Positions 41,649 to 51,532 of a DNA stretch of 64,000 nucleotides are shown piece after piece. Numbering within the stretch: the stretch's first letter is position 1; each line of letters starts with the position of its first letter. The DNA lies in the NCBI RefSeq assembly GCF_036898095.1, contig NC_090730.1, forward strand, positions 27,617,943-27,681,942. The letters are read 5' to 3'. Below the pieces are notes generated by a model. That model was not told where the DNA came from. It was given only the letters and a program-made list of their open reading frames with translations, and made no database searches. Origin of the DNA: Palaemon carinicauda. Taxonomy: Eukaryota > Arthropoda > Malacostraca > Decapoda > Palaemonidae. The position numbers and the translations under genes are program-made.

Positions 41649-42130
41649 GGGATTTTGACGAAGGAAAAATCTATTTCTGGGGAGAGACTTGTGGCGCCCG
41701 GTGAAAAGTCCTTCTTGTATATGTCTTTTCTGATAAAACCTTCCAATTATACCAGAGAAAGATAAAAGCATGGAATGCTGAGGTTACAACCCTCGCGCGA
41801 GCACCTTTTAGGTGTCGTGTATAAAGCAAAGGCGCGTGAAATCCACTATTCACAGGTTGTCTTCCATTTAGTTAATTCCTTCGTCAAAGGGATGGGCCGA
41901 TACAACGGCCCTAGACACACCCCCATCGCCGCACCACCCACGCCACGACGCGAGCGCCATCTGAACAACATCCTTCTGTAATGGTCATGACGGCTTGGAA
42001 AGGAAAGGGTGGGATCGTGTAAAATAAAGGGGGAAGGGTTTCACCGGGCGCCACAGGTCTCTCCCCAGAAATAGATTTTTCCTTCGTCAAAATCCCTTTT
42101 CTGGGTCGATCTGTGGCGCCGGGTGAAAAT
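41649..42130 (-). repeat. Right ITR and ICR of element G
   Basis: The tip at 41,649-41,705 (AAATCTATTTCTGGGGAGAG, TGTGGCGCCCGGTGAAA) is inverted at 42,040-42,096. It is joined there at 42,096/42,097 to the predicted left tip (TTTTCTGGGTCGATCTGTGG, CGCCGGGTGAAAA). Confidence 0.85.
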
Positions 42131-42451
42131 GTACCAGAGAATGCCTTCCAAGCCCAACAATAACTAATTTAATGAGGGGAGAGAAACAACACCATGTAAA
42201 GAAAATCATAAATAATTAAGGTAAACAAACATGATAACAGGGAAGCCTCCGAGTATCAGAGGAAACATGCTACAAAACTGACATGGCTAAGAATATCCCA
42301 ACCCTGTAACAACGGTAATCAATAATAGTTACAAACATAACCTAATATGTAATAAACTTAGGGCTAACGAACCACCAAGGAAGCGGCGTCGCGGTGCGAG
42401 TGGCGGGTAGGAGGGAGAAGAAAAGAGATGGATGAAAGGAAGAACAAAAGA

Positions 42452-42920
42452 TCACTGGGGAGAGATACGGCTCCCAGCTGCAACTGTTGGGTATTTAAGA
42501 GCCTGTAAGTTCATTAGATAGTGGCGTTTGAAGACCATAGGAGATTCCCAACCCGTGAACTTTATAAGGTCATCAAAGTCCATCTTCTGGGGGAAATGAT
42601 CCCGGATTGGCTTGTTAAACGAAGTATAGGATCTATAGCCTAATACCACGTATGGGAATGGTACCTCCTTGTTCTCTGATAAACAAGGGGCCAGACGATC
42701 GGGTAGCAGTCGTGGCTAAAAAGGCCCTGAGAGTGGTGACCGGAAATAGAAAAGTATCTTGGAGAAGAGGAATAACTTTCCAAGGGGACCACCTATTTTG
42801 GGGGTTAACGGCCGAATCATATTGGCGAATTGTCGAGTCCCTTTTGTCTGATTCGATGAAGAAATCGTTTTCCGGTTCAATGTTCGAGTCTCTACGAGCT
42901 GCCAACTTCCTGTAGTCCAC
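42452..42920 (-). pseudogene. Tyrosine recombinase remnant of element G
   Basis: N-terminal motif DSTIRQYDSAV and C-terminal motifs (GYRSYTSFNKPIRDHFPQ, FTGWESPMVFKRHYLMNLQA with the candidate Tyr) occur close together with a frame change near 42,640. The middle, including most of the catalytic Arg and His-x-x-Arg regions, is missing. The C-terminal style differs from families 1 to 3. Confidence 0.65.
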
Positions 42921-43147
42921 AAGTTAGGGTTTTGGACATCCTTGAGTAATCTGACACAGTGAGTTTGGAATACTCGGGTCAGTTTGAGGAACGGGATCCG
43001 GATGGGACGGAGTTTCCACTCGAGGAGGAGAGGAAACCAACTGTTCTTGGGCAGTGAGGTGGTACTAAAGCCACTGCGCCCCGGAAGGAGCGCAGTCGGT
43101 GTTAAAGTTTTTAGAAGATTCACTGGGAGAGATAGGGAAATCTTCCT

Positions 43148-43965
43148 CTAATGGTTCCAATCCCGGGGTAATGCGTCCATGGCATGAGCTCGAGGGTCCA
43201 GGATTGGGGTCACATAACAAGGAAGTTTGTGATTGATCTGAGATGTGAATAGATCTACCTGGATGCCTGGAACGAACCTGAGTATCCACCGGAGAGAAAT
43301 TCTGACTCCAGGGAACTCGTCCTGGATAGTGAGCCCGTTCTCACATCCTGGCCTCCCGCTAGGTGAGGTGCTGACAGGAACCAGTTCTTTTCTGTTGCCC
43401 AGGCGAAGAAAGTGACCAGGATCTGATTCAGGTTGGGTGACTTGGATCCTCCCCTGTTTCCGTAGTGTACCTCGTCTGTGCTGTCTGACACTACTCTGAT
43501 GTGTGTCGACCTCGGAGGAGTCTCTCTCTTCAGGGTCAAGAACACTGCCATGGCTTCGAGAACATTGATATGGGACTGTTTCATGGCTAGTGACCAAGAA
43601 CCTGAAACATCTGATGTTCGGAGAAATCCCCCCATCCACTTAGAGACACGGCTGAATGGAATGTCACTTGTGGAGGTGGGAATTGTAGAGGAACCGCTTT
43701 GGAGAGGTTCTTCGGTTCGGACCATGGGCGTAGTCTCATTTTCCCGACAGAGGGGATCTTCGAGACCTTGTCTTCTTATAGGTACTGTAGTTCTCTTTCT
43801 CCAAAATCGATTGATGTCTTTAGTTTGGCTTTTATTAGGAGATCTGTTACTGAAGTGAATTGGGAAAGGCCAAGGATACTTTCTAGGCTCTTTGGACACC
43901 TGTTTGTGCTTGAGAAATTCTTGATCTTGGAACCTATTCCTCTTACTTTTGGAAGGGAGAGACAA
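43148..43965 (-). pseudogene. RNase H and C-terminal pol region of element G
   Basis: RNase H-like frame: SHINVLEAMAVFLTLKR, HIRVVSDSTDEVHYGNRGG, FLSAPHLAGGQDVRTGSLSR. In place of the usual SDN(S/T)T the site reads SDSTDE, so activity is doubtful. In an overlapping frame VDLFTSQINHKLPCYVTP and DPRAHAMDALPRDWN match the C-terminal domain of the other families. Confidence 0.75.
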
Positions 43966-44052
43966 CGTGTGCTTCGAAAGGTCCCACTGAATGGCTAACC
44001 ATTCTAAGTGGCCTGATGGTCGCAGGCGAGACTTATGGAGATTGACCCGAAA

Positions 44053-44818
44053 TCACAGGTTGTCGATCGATCGAAGTAATTCCTTCGTAGCTCTGTTGCC
44101 TTCTATGGCCGGCCGGGCCCAAATGAGCCAACCGGCCAGATAAGCAATGATCTGTATCTCTTGGTTCCTGAGTTGTTCTAACACTGCCTCTCCCAGTTTC
44201 GTGAATATCCTGGGATCAATGTTGAGGCCGAAGGGCATGTCTTGAACACAAAGGCTTTCCTGCTTAGGTGGAAACCCAGATAAGAAGAGAAGTTTCGAGC
44301 TATAGGCGCAATCTAATATCGGTCGGTAAGATCGACAGAGGTGGTGACGGTCCCACGGGAAAGTAAGGTCCGTACCTAAGAGATAGTCGTTTGATTGCTT
44401 TTTCTTGAGTAACCCTGTGGTGTACTCTTTCAGGACGGGAGTGTCTTTCTGGGAGAAGGTCACTGGCGGAGGAGGAGGACCTTGAGGCCATTTTCATCTC
44501 AAACCGTTAGAGACTATGCTATGATCCCACAGACCGAGTCCAATGGACACGAAAGTGGTAAAGTCTTCCCTCTACCGGGACCACCGCGTTGTGAGGTAGT
44601 GAATCTAGGTCCTTCCCTTCTCCGAGCCCCCTTTTTTCTAGGTCCGCCTTGATGTCGGGACTGTCTTCTACTCCTGTAGCTTCCTCTCTGGTGTCCATGA
44701 AAGGAGCCTGAGGGTTCGGATCTAGGGCTGCATGCAGGCAAAACATCCCAACGGAGTTGGGCTGAGTACCTGGGGAATCAGTGAGGTAGACCACCTGATG
44801 ATGGGGGGTCAGATACAA
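44053..44818 (-). pseudogene. Reverse transcriptase remnant of element G (mutated active site)
   Basis: RT palm segment MPFGLNIDPRIFTKLGEAVL followed by AYLAGWLIWA at about 44,128-44,157. The catalytic pair Asp-Asp (YLDDW in other copies) is Ala-Gly, so the enzyme is dead. An adjacent frame upstream (to 44,818) begins LTPHHQVVYLTDSPG, probably part of the pol N-terminus or Gag. Confidence 0.65.
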
Positions 44819-44841
44819 AACCGTCGAACCAGAGGAAGGCT

Positions 44842-45640
44842 GTGATGACGAGTGGGAAACCGACTATCGATTCCTGTCTGATAGAGGTCTCAGACAGAAC
44901 GTACTTCCCACAACTGACCCGATCAGACCAACAAACGTGTAGGTCGAACTGGAAGGGCAGAGCCTGGAATTATCGTACCCCCCAGGCTGACAACATCCTG
45001 GTCCAGACAGATCGGGCCTGCCCTTTAGGAAATAATACCGTTACCTTTGGTACCTTGTCTAAGCTAACCAAGGCAATCTCTTTCAACCGAACGAATCCGT
45101 TGAATGGGAATTCTAGTACCTGGAAATAAAATCTAGGTCCCCCAGAGGGAGGACGTCTATGCCCTCCAGATTTATGGTACCACCTATATCCGAGTTCCTG
45201 AACGGCACTGACTCACCCCCATACCTTAGAGCTCGTCATAGCCCCTTGGATTTCCTTAGAATGTGTTGCTTTTAGCCGTCACAGTTTATGCAGGGTAACA
45301 TGAACATTAGGATCCTTTAATGGTCCTAGGTCGGTGACGTAGGTAATTGCAAAGCTGAAGGCTCAAAACTCATCCCCACATACCTGCCCGTCCATGGGGT
45401 CGTTGTCCAACCTTAGAGAGGACACTCCGAGGAGATAGGGACCTCTAGATGGAGCATTCCTTCCCAACTTCGATACCCAAGGGTGGAGAGCCTCTCTTGC
45501 AGGCCAGAGAGAATCATCATCATCCTGATGGGAACCATGCAGGCGAACCTTCTGTAACACAAAGGGGACATAAGTCTGGATGTTCCTTGAACTTTGGTTA
45601 GCGATCCTATTCACAGGCTGGGATCAGCTGTATTACTCTT
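44842..45640 (-). other. 5' part of element G, unrecognised
   Basis: Only short open stretches (for example 45,363-45,614) are present, with no motif I recognise. It should hold gag if the element was once complete. Confidence 0.35.
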
Positions 45641-46280
45641 AAAAAGCAATTTTAAAGACAATTTATTTAATGTATTATCTTCTGGGGTATAGTGCGACAC
45701 TTGTATTCATGAAATGTGACACTGTTGGCGCATTCGCCACTGGGTGGAAATTTATTTCTATATGAACACTATGTTGTATGGATATTTATCCATATCTAGA
45801 CATAGTTAATTAGCTTACCCCTCTAAGATTAACGATATTGATTTCATTACTAAAGTGATAATTGGGCCTTTCAGGAAACACATTGATCTAATTAAAAGTT
45901 TAATCCGCTCATTCAGAAGTAGAACTTTACCCAGGAACCTCAATTTAGATACCAGAGATGCTATTATTAAAGCTGAAACTAATGATATATGGGTCTTATC
46001 AGATGATCATAGGAAAGCTATTGCTTCATGCTTTCGAGGCGGTCCCCTTCCTAGAGGAGGGGACATTTTCCCTAGAGGTGGAAGGTTCAACTTTGGCAAG
46101 CATCAGGGCTACCTCAGAGGGAAATTCAATTCTTACAGAGGTTTCAGGGGAAGCTTTGGGTTCAGGAATAGATTCAATCCCTACAGGCGAGGTATCAAGA
46201 GAGGTGGCCGAAGAGGGGGAAGGAGTACAGGGGGACAGACAGCAATTAATTCAGACGTCAAAGATAAGAAACAAAACTAA
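45641..46280 (+). pseudogene. C-terminal part of F gag (RGG-rich)
   Basis: After G, coding resumes with KDNLFNVLSSG, with stops, then an open frame (45,855-46,280). That frame reads GPFRKHIDLIKSLIRSFRSR and NDIWVLSDDHRKAIASCFRG and ends in an Arg/Gly-rich tail (FPRGGRFNFGKHQGYLRGKF, KRGGRRGGRS). RGG-type tails bind RNA in many proteins, which suits a Gag. It overlaps the RT frame that begins upstream of 45,958. Confidence 0.7.
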
Positions 46281-46692
46281 TAATTCTTTAATTCTTAATA
46301 CCATCGAGCCCTGCTCGGACCAAGATGAAAATAACCTGGAGCTACACAGTAAAGATAAAAATTTGGCAAATGTACCCACTAACAATTCAATGATATTGGA
46401 AGAGTTAAATTTCCCTTCAGAAGCCTCCAGCTCCAAGGAAACCTCTCACGCCCCTCCAGTAAGTGGGATAGGTAGGTCATTGACAAATAAATTAAAAAAT
46501 TGGCAAAAACTCCCAAATTCTTCTTTTGCATGCAACTTGATCAGTAAGGGTGTGAGACTCCCATTTATCAATAGAAATAAGGCTCAAAAGACTTTGAAAA
46601 GATTAGGGGTTGATAGATATTATCCTTCTAGCAAGAGAATAATACTAGAGAGAGAATGTAACAGATTACTAGACCTAGGGGTAATAGAACAA
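45958..46692 (+). pseudogene. RT N-terminal segment of element F, cut by element D
   Basis: Overlaps the end of gag in the +1 frame. It contains GRSLTNKLKNWQKLPNSSFA, SKGVRLPFINRNKAQKT and ERECNRLLDLGVIEQ, equivalent to the family-1 stretch from LKNYWQAW through EVSLLLLKGAV. The frame is interrupted at 46,692 by D and resumes in register at 53,158. Confidence 0.85.
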
Positions 46693-46866
46693 TTTTCAAT
46701 ATTAATCTTACCCGATGATCATGTAGCTGCAACTCTGTTGCCCGACAGAAAAAATCTACGGTCGGGATACGCCAGCGATCGCTATACAGGTGGGGGTGTA
46801 CAACAACAGCGCCATCTGTCGAGTAGGTACTCAGGTACTTCTTGTCAACAAGAACCAATTTTCTCT
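46693..46866 (+). repeat. Left ITR of element D
   Basis: Tip and leader: CATGTAGCTGCAACTCTGTT, GCCAGCGATCGCTATACAGG, AACAACAGCGCCATCTGTCG. Inverted at 52,963-53,119. Confidence 0.92.
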
Positions 46867-47070
46867 CTGTCGTGCCACCGGCAAGACCTACTTGATACGC
46901 TGTTGTTTCTGGAGTTGATTTCACGCTATTTGGTGATGTATTCTCTCTAGATATTAGCTTTCGCTGTACAGGAGTTATTATCATTACCTTATCAAGCTTT
47001 TTTGATTAGATTTGGATTATTTGTTGACGACTTGGATAGATTTTGGATTCCCCCCTTTGGCTGATTCAAG

Positions 47071-49473
47071 ATGTCTGACCATACTCAAGTCCCCAAGTAC
47101 AGGCAGTGTAGCGCTAGGGACTGTTCTAGGCGTCTTCCGAAAGCCTCTATAGATCCTCACACCGTTTGTTCCAATTGTAGGGGTAAATCCTGTCAATTGG
47201 AAGATCGATGTGAGGAATGCGCTGGGCTTTCGGAATTCGATGTTAATGAATTCCTTAAGAATGCATGTAGGCTAGAGAAGGATAGGATCAGGAGGAGTTC
47301 GTCTCGCTCTTTTGATTTTTCCTCTCCCCATGCCCCTCAACCTATTCCTTCCCCTGTAGTGGTGACTCCCGACCCTTCTACGAGCTCTCAGCAACCCTCG
47401 ATGGCGGACATGATGCGTGCCATTCAGGCTCTTGGTGACAGAGTGGAGTCATTAGCTAATGACCGCAATCAACTCTTGGCCGATGTCAAAGAGTTGAAGG
47501 ACAAAAGTGCAGTGGGAAGTGTAGTGAGTGCAAGTGCGGTGAAAAGTGTCAGTGTCAGTGTTACGCATGAGGGTGCATCTGTTCGTGCCAGTCGTCCTCC
47601 CAGTCCGGGACCTCTTGCAAGCTCCCAAGCCCAGGGGAGAAGCAATGTCGAAGGACCAAAGGGTTCGACAGGCCTTGATCAGCGTACAGATGTACCCTCA
47701 GTGGTTGCGGACGTATCTTGCAGAGATCGTCCCATCCACAAACAGACGAGTGAGCCCATTCATTCCTCGTCTGTGGAAGAAGTTTCTAGGCAGAAACGCT
47801 GGACCAAGGTCTCATGACCTCTCAAGCGCAAGGTCCCTTCCGAGCGAGTCCAACGGCCCAGGTGTAGCCACTGGGTCAGTTCGGACTCGCCACAGTCTTC
47901 CGAAGACTGTACACCTCCCAAGAGAGGTAGAGTGGTTCCGCAGCAGGCAATCACTCCGGCTGTTGCCGCACCATCCGCTGTAGACCCTAAGTGGTCTATG
48001 CTGCAGTCTATGCAGACTCAGCTAGCTTCGTTCATGCAGGAGTATCGTGCTGAGAAGGTTGACACTGCACCTGTTAACCTACAACCTGCCACGGTTGTGC
48101 GCTCAGCAGACACTGCGGCTGCCTACTCCCACACTCCGGCTGTGAGAGCTCCACCACCGATGCGCAGTCGACCCTGCCAGACGCATGGTGACGTTAGCCG
48201 ACATGCGGCACCCTCCGTTGACATGCGTGAGCTACCGCATCAGCAGTGGGAAGGTGCTGTCAAGCTGCCGTGTTTTGACGCAATGCGGCAGTCTCCGCAA
48301 CCCACGGCAGTCCCCACCACGCACCATCACTCCGCTTTTGTTGTTGCCAGCTCTCAGACTGACCAGCAGCGGCATAATGTTGGATCCAGTGCAGCTTCGC
48401 ATGCACCCGTGCTGCCGGATTCAGCCGTTCAGCTTTCTTCTCCTCCTTTGCCGCTTCCTCCTCAGCATTCGGATGAAGGAGTCTCTGATGACGACGAAGC
48501 TGCGCATTTGGACGATCAACACTCCGACATAGAGGAACCCAAGACTTCGCCTCCCTCCTTAGACTTTAGGAAAGTCCTTGCCCTGTTTAAGGAGTTGTAT
48601 CCGGACCAGTTTGTGTCTGCAACCCTGCGCTCACCTCCCTCTGAGTTCTCTTTAGGCATGCAGTCAGCAGCTCCTGCCTTTACGAAACTCGTACTCGCGC
48701 GCTCATCCAAGAGAGCTTTAAGGGTACTGGGAGAGTGGTTGCAGTCCAAGAAGCAACTTGGTAAGACATCCTTCATCTTTCCACCGACCAAGCTTGCTTC
48801 CAAATCTAGCGTCTGGTATGCCACGGGAGAAGATCCCGGCTTGGGAGTTCCTGCCTCTGCCCAGGGCGACTTCTCAAGTCTGGTAGATTCTCCCCGCAGA
48901 CTGGCTATGAGACGCTCCAAGATTTGCTGGACCTTTTCGGATATGGACCATCTTTTGAAGGGAGTTTTTCGTGCGTTTGAGATCTTCAACTTCCTGGACT
49001 GGTGTTTGGGAGCGTTAAGCAGAAAGACCTCCCCTTCGGACAAGGACTCTGCCATGCTCATCATGTCATGCATGGACAAAGCCATTCGGGATGGGTCTGG
49101 CGAGCTTGCGGCTTCGTACGTGTCTGGAGTTCTTAAGAAGCGAGATCACCTTTGCTCCTTCTTGTCTGCGGGGGTCACACCATGTCAGAAGTCAGAGTTG
49201 ATGTTTGCTCCGCTTTCCAAGTGTCTCTTTCCTGAAGAGCTGATCAAGGGGATTGCCGCCTCGTTGATCCAGAAGGATACCCATGACCTGGTGGCGTCAT
49301 CCGCACGTAAAGTCACAGCTTTACCTTCCGTGCCTAGACCTAGGATGGACACACCAGCATCTAGGTTCATTCCGCCCTTTCGTGGCAGAACCTCCAGCAG
49401 AGGAGGTACCCGTGCCGATAGTCAACGTGGCAAAAAGAAGAAGGGTTCCAAGTCCTCAAAAGGCAGAGTCTGA
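47071..49473 (+). pseudogene. Gag-like ORF1 of element D (single nonsense codon)
   Basis: 801 codons with one TGA at 47,815-47,817, where other copies read Arg (CGA). The N-terminal Cys/His module has C13, C18, H30, C33, C36, C41, C47 and C50 (DPHTVCSNCRGKSC, CEECAG). A likely coiled coil lies near residues 112-145 (MMRAIQALGDRVESLANDRN). Ser/Pro-rich sequence then leads to the acidic hinge HSDEGVSDDDEAAH. The conserved helical C-terminal domain (ALRVLGEWLQSKKQLGKTSF, FNFLDWCLGALSRK) and a basic GKKKKGSKSSKGR tail follow. It starts 378 bp from the left tip and overlaps pol by 191 bp. Readthrough, or a functional truncated N-terminal product, is possible. Confidence 0.92.
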
Positions 49474-51532
49474 CTGCCAACCTCTCCAGACAGCAGTGGG
49501 AGCCAGGCTCAAGAACTACTGGCAGGCCTGGGAGAACAGGGGTGCAGACACACAGTCTGTGAAGTTGCTAAGAGAGGGGTACAGGATTCCATTCTTGCGC
49601 AAGCCCCCTCTAGCGACTACTCCCATCGACCTCTCTCCCAGGTACAAAGAGGAGGACAAGAGGCTAGCTTTACAGCAAGAGGTGTCTCTCTTGCTACTAA
49701 AGGGAGCGGTAGTCATAGTCCGGGACCATCAATCCCCGGGCTTCTACAACCGTCTCTTCTTGGTAGAGAAGAAGACAGGAGGGTGGAGACCGGTGCTGGA
49801 CGTCAGTGCTCTCAATGCTTTTGTCACCAAGCAGACGTTCACCATGGAGACGACGAAGTCGGTGCTAGCATCGGTCAGGAAGGAAGACTGGATGGTCTCG
49901 TTGGACCTAAAGGACGCGTATTTTCATGTCCCCGTCCATCCAGACTCCCAACCTTTCCTAAGGTTCGTCTTTGGAAAGGTCGTTTACCAGTTCCAAGCCC
50001 TGTGCTTTGGCCTAAGCACGGCACCTCTAGTGTTTACCAAACTGATGAGGAATATTGCCAAATTCCTGCATTTGGCAGACATCAGAGCCTCCCTCTATTT
50101 GGACGACTGGCTTTTAAGAGCTCCGTCAAGTCGTCGCTGTCTGGAGAATCTCAAATGGACTATGGATCTGACCAAGGAATTGGGTCTCCTGGTCAATATA
50201 GAAAAGTCCCAACTCGTTCCATCCCAAACCATAGTCTATCTAGGTATGGAGATTCAGAGTCGAGCTTTTCGGGCTTTTCCGTCGGCCCCCAGAATCAGTC
50301 AAGCCCAAGAATGCATCCAGAGCATGCTGAAAAGGAACCGATGTTCAGTCAGACAGTGGATGAGTCTAATAGGGACGCTTTCATCGCTGGCCCTGTTCAT
50401 CGCGTTAGGGAGACTCCACCTCCGACCCCTTCAGTTTCACCTAACTGCTCACTGGAGAAAGGACATGACGTTAGAAGCGGTCTCAGTTCCTATATCCGAA
50501 GAGATGAAGTCTGCACTGACTTGGTGGAAGAACAGCATTCTTCTCAAGGAAGGTCTACCACTGGCTGTTCAGACCCCCGACCACCTTCTCTTCTCGGACG
50601 CATCGGACACGGGCTGGGGTGCGACACTGGACGGTCGGGAATGCTCGGGCACATGGAATCCGGATCAAAGAGCACTTCACATCAACTGCAAGGAGCTACT
50701 GGCAGTCCATCTGGCCTTGAGAAGCTTCAAGTCCCTCCTTCTAGGCAAGGTGGTGGAGGTGAACTCCGACAACACTACAGCCTTGGCGTACATCTCCAAG
50801 CAAGGAGGGACTCATTCGAGGAAGTTGTTCGAGATCGCAAGGGACCTCCTCACCTGGTCAAGAGATCGAAAGATATCGCTTGTAACGAGGTTCATTCAAG
50901 GCGACATGAATGTCATGGCAGACCGCCTCAGCCGGAAGGGTCAGGTCATCCCTACAGAGTGGACCCTTCACAAGAATGTTTGCAACAGACTATGGGCCCT
51001 GTGGGGTCAGCCCACCATAGATCTGTTCGCTACCTCGATGACCAAGAGGCTCCCAAATTATTGCTCACCGATTCCGGACCCAGCAGCAGTTCACGTAGAT
51101 GCCTTTCTTCTGGATTGGTCCCATCTAGACCTGTATGCGTTCCCCCCGTTCAAGATTGTCAACAAGGTACTGCAGAAGTTCGCCTCTCACGAAGGGACAT
51201 GGTTGACGTTGGTTGCTCCCCTCTGGCCCGCGAGAGAATGGTTCACCGAGGTACTGCAATGGCTAGTAGACGTTCCCAGGACTCTTCCTCTAAGAGTGGA
51301 CCTTCTGCGTCAGCCGCACGTAAAGAAGGTACACCCAAGCCTCCACGCTCTTCGTCTGACTGCCTTCAGACTATCGAAAGACTCTCAAGAGCTAGAGGCT
51401 TTTCGAAGGAGGCAGCCAGAGCGATTGCCAGAGCAAGGAGGACATCCACTCTCAAGGTCTACCAGTCAAAATGGGAAGTCTTCCGAAGCTGGTGCGAGGC
51501 GAATTCAGTTTCCTCAACCAGTACCTCTGTAA
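49283..51532 (+). CDS. Reverse transcriptase-RNase H-MT-like polyprotein of element D
   Basis: Uninterrupted 749-codon pol. The RT palm has GWRPVLDVSALN and SLDLKDAYFHVPVHP, and the catalytic LYLDDW has D274/D275. RNase H has D439 (FSDASD), E471 (NCKELLAVH), D496 (VNSDNTT) and D547 (ADRLSRKG), a complete catalytic set. The C-terminal domain carries DLFATSMTKRLPNYCSP, DPAAVHVDAFLLDW and YAFPPFK. In DIRS elements this region is described as a Dam-like methyltransferase domain, and the PPF may be its DPPY-like motif (inference). The ORF overlaps gag by 191 bp in +1 and YR by 274 bp. The first ATG lies inside gag, and the real initiation mechanism is unknown. Confidence 0.93.
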   Translation: MTWWRHPHVKSQLYLPCLDLGWTHQHLGSFRPFVAEPPAEEVPVPIVNVAKRRRVPSPQKAESDCQPLQTAVGARLKNYWQAWENRGADTQSVKLLREGYRIPFLRKPPLATTPIDLSPRYKEEDKRLALQQEVSLLLLKGAVVIVRDHQSPGFYNRLFLVEKKTGGWRPVLDVSALNAFVTKQTFTMETTKSVLASVRKEDWMVSLDLKDAYFHVPVHPDSQPFLRFVFGKVVYQFQALCFGLSTAPLVFTKLMRNIAKFLHLADIRASLYLDDWLLRAPSSRRCLENLKWTMDLTKELGLLVNIEKSQLVPSQTIVYLGMEIQSRAFRAFPSAPRISQAQECIQSMLKRNRCSVRQWMSLIGTLSSLALFIALGRLHLRPLQFHLTAHWRKDMTLEAVSVPISEEMKSALTWWKNSILLKEGLPLAVQTPDHLLFSDASDTGWGATLDGRECSGTWNPDQRALHINCKELLAVHLALRSFKSLLLGKVVEVNSDNTTALAYISKQGGTHSRKLFEIARDLLTWSRDRKISLVTRFIQGDMNVMADRLSRKGQVIPTEWTLHKNVCNRLWALWGQPTIDLFATSMTKRLPNYCSPIPDPAAVHVDAFLLDWSHLDLYAFPPFKIVNKVLQKFASHEGTWLTLVAPLWPAREWFTEVLQWLVDVPRTLPLRVDLLRQPHVKKVHPSLHALRLTAFRLSKDSQELEAFRRRQPERLPEQGGHPLSRSTSQNGKSSEAGARRIQFPQPVPL

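Larger units (their letters stand above)
41649..45640 (-). mobile_element. DIRS-order retrotransposon G (family 4), inserted in F gag, internally deleted
   Basis: Minus-strand element of a fourth family. The right tip (plus strand GGGATTTTGACGAAGGAAAA) is at 41,649 and the ICR at 42,040-42,130. YR, RNase H and RT remnants follow towards higher coordinates. The left tip predicted from the ICR is not present near 45,640, so the 5' end is truncated or replaced. F gag resumes at about 45,641. RT has a mutated active site and YR lacks its middle. Confidence 0.75.

Noticed and set aside
49783..51258. Long upstream extension of the YR frame in D, and the same in C
   Set aside because: This part lies over RT-RNase H coding and has no motif. 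The YR proper begins at the conserved MASRRSQ start.
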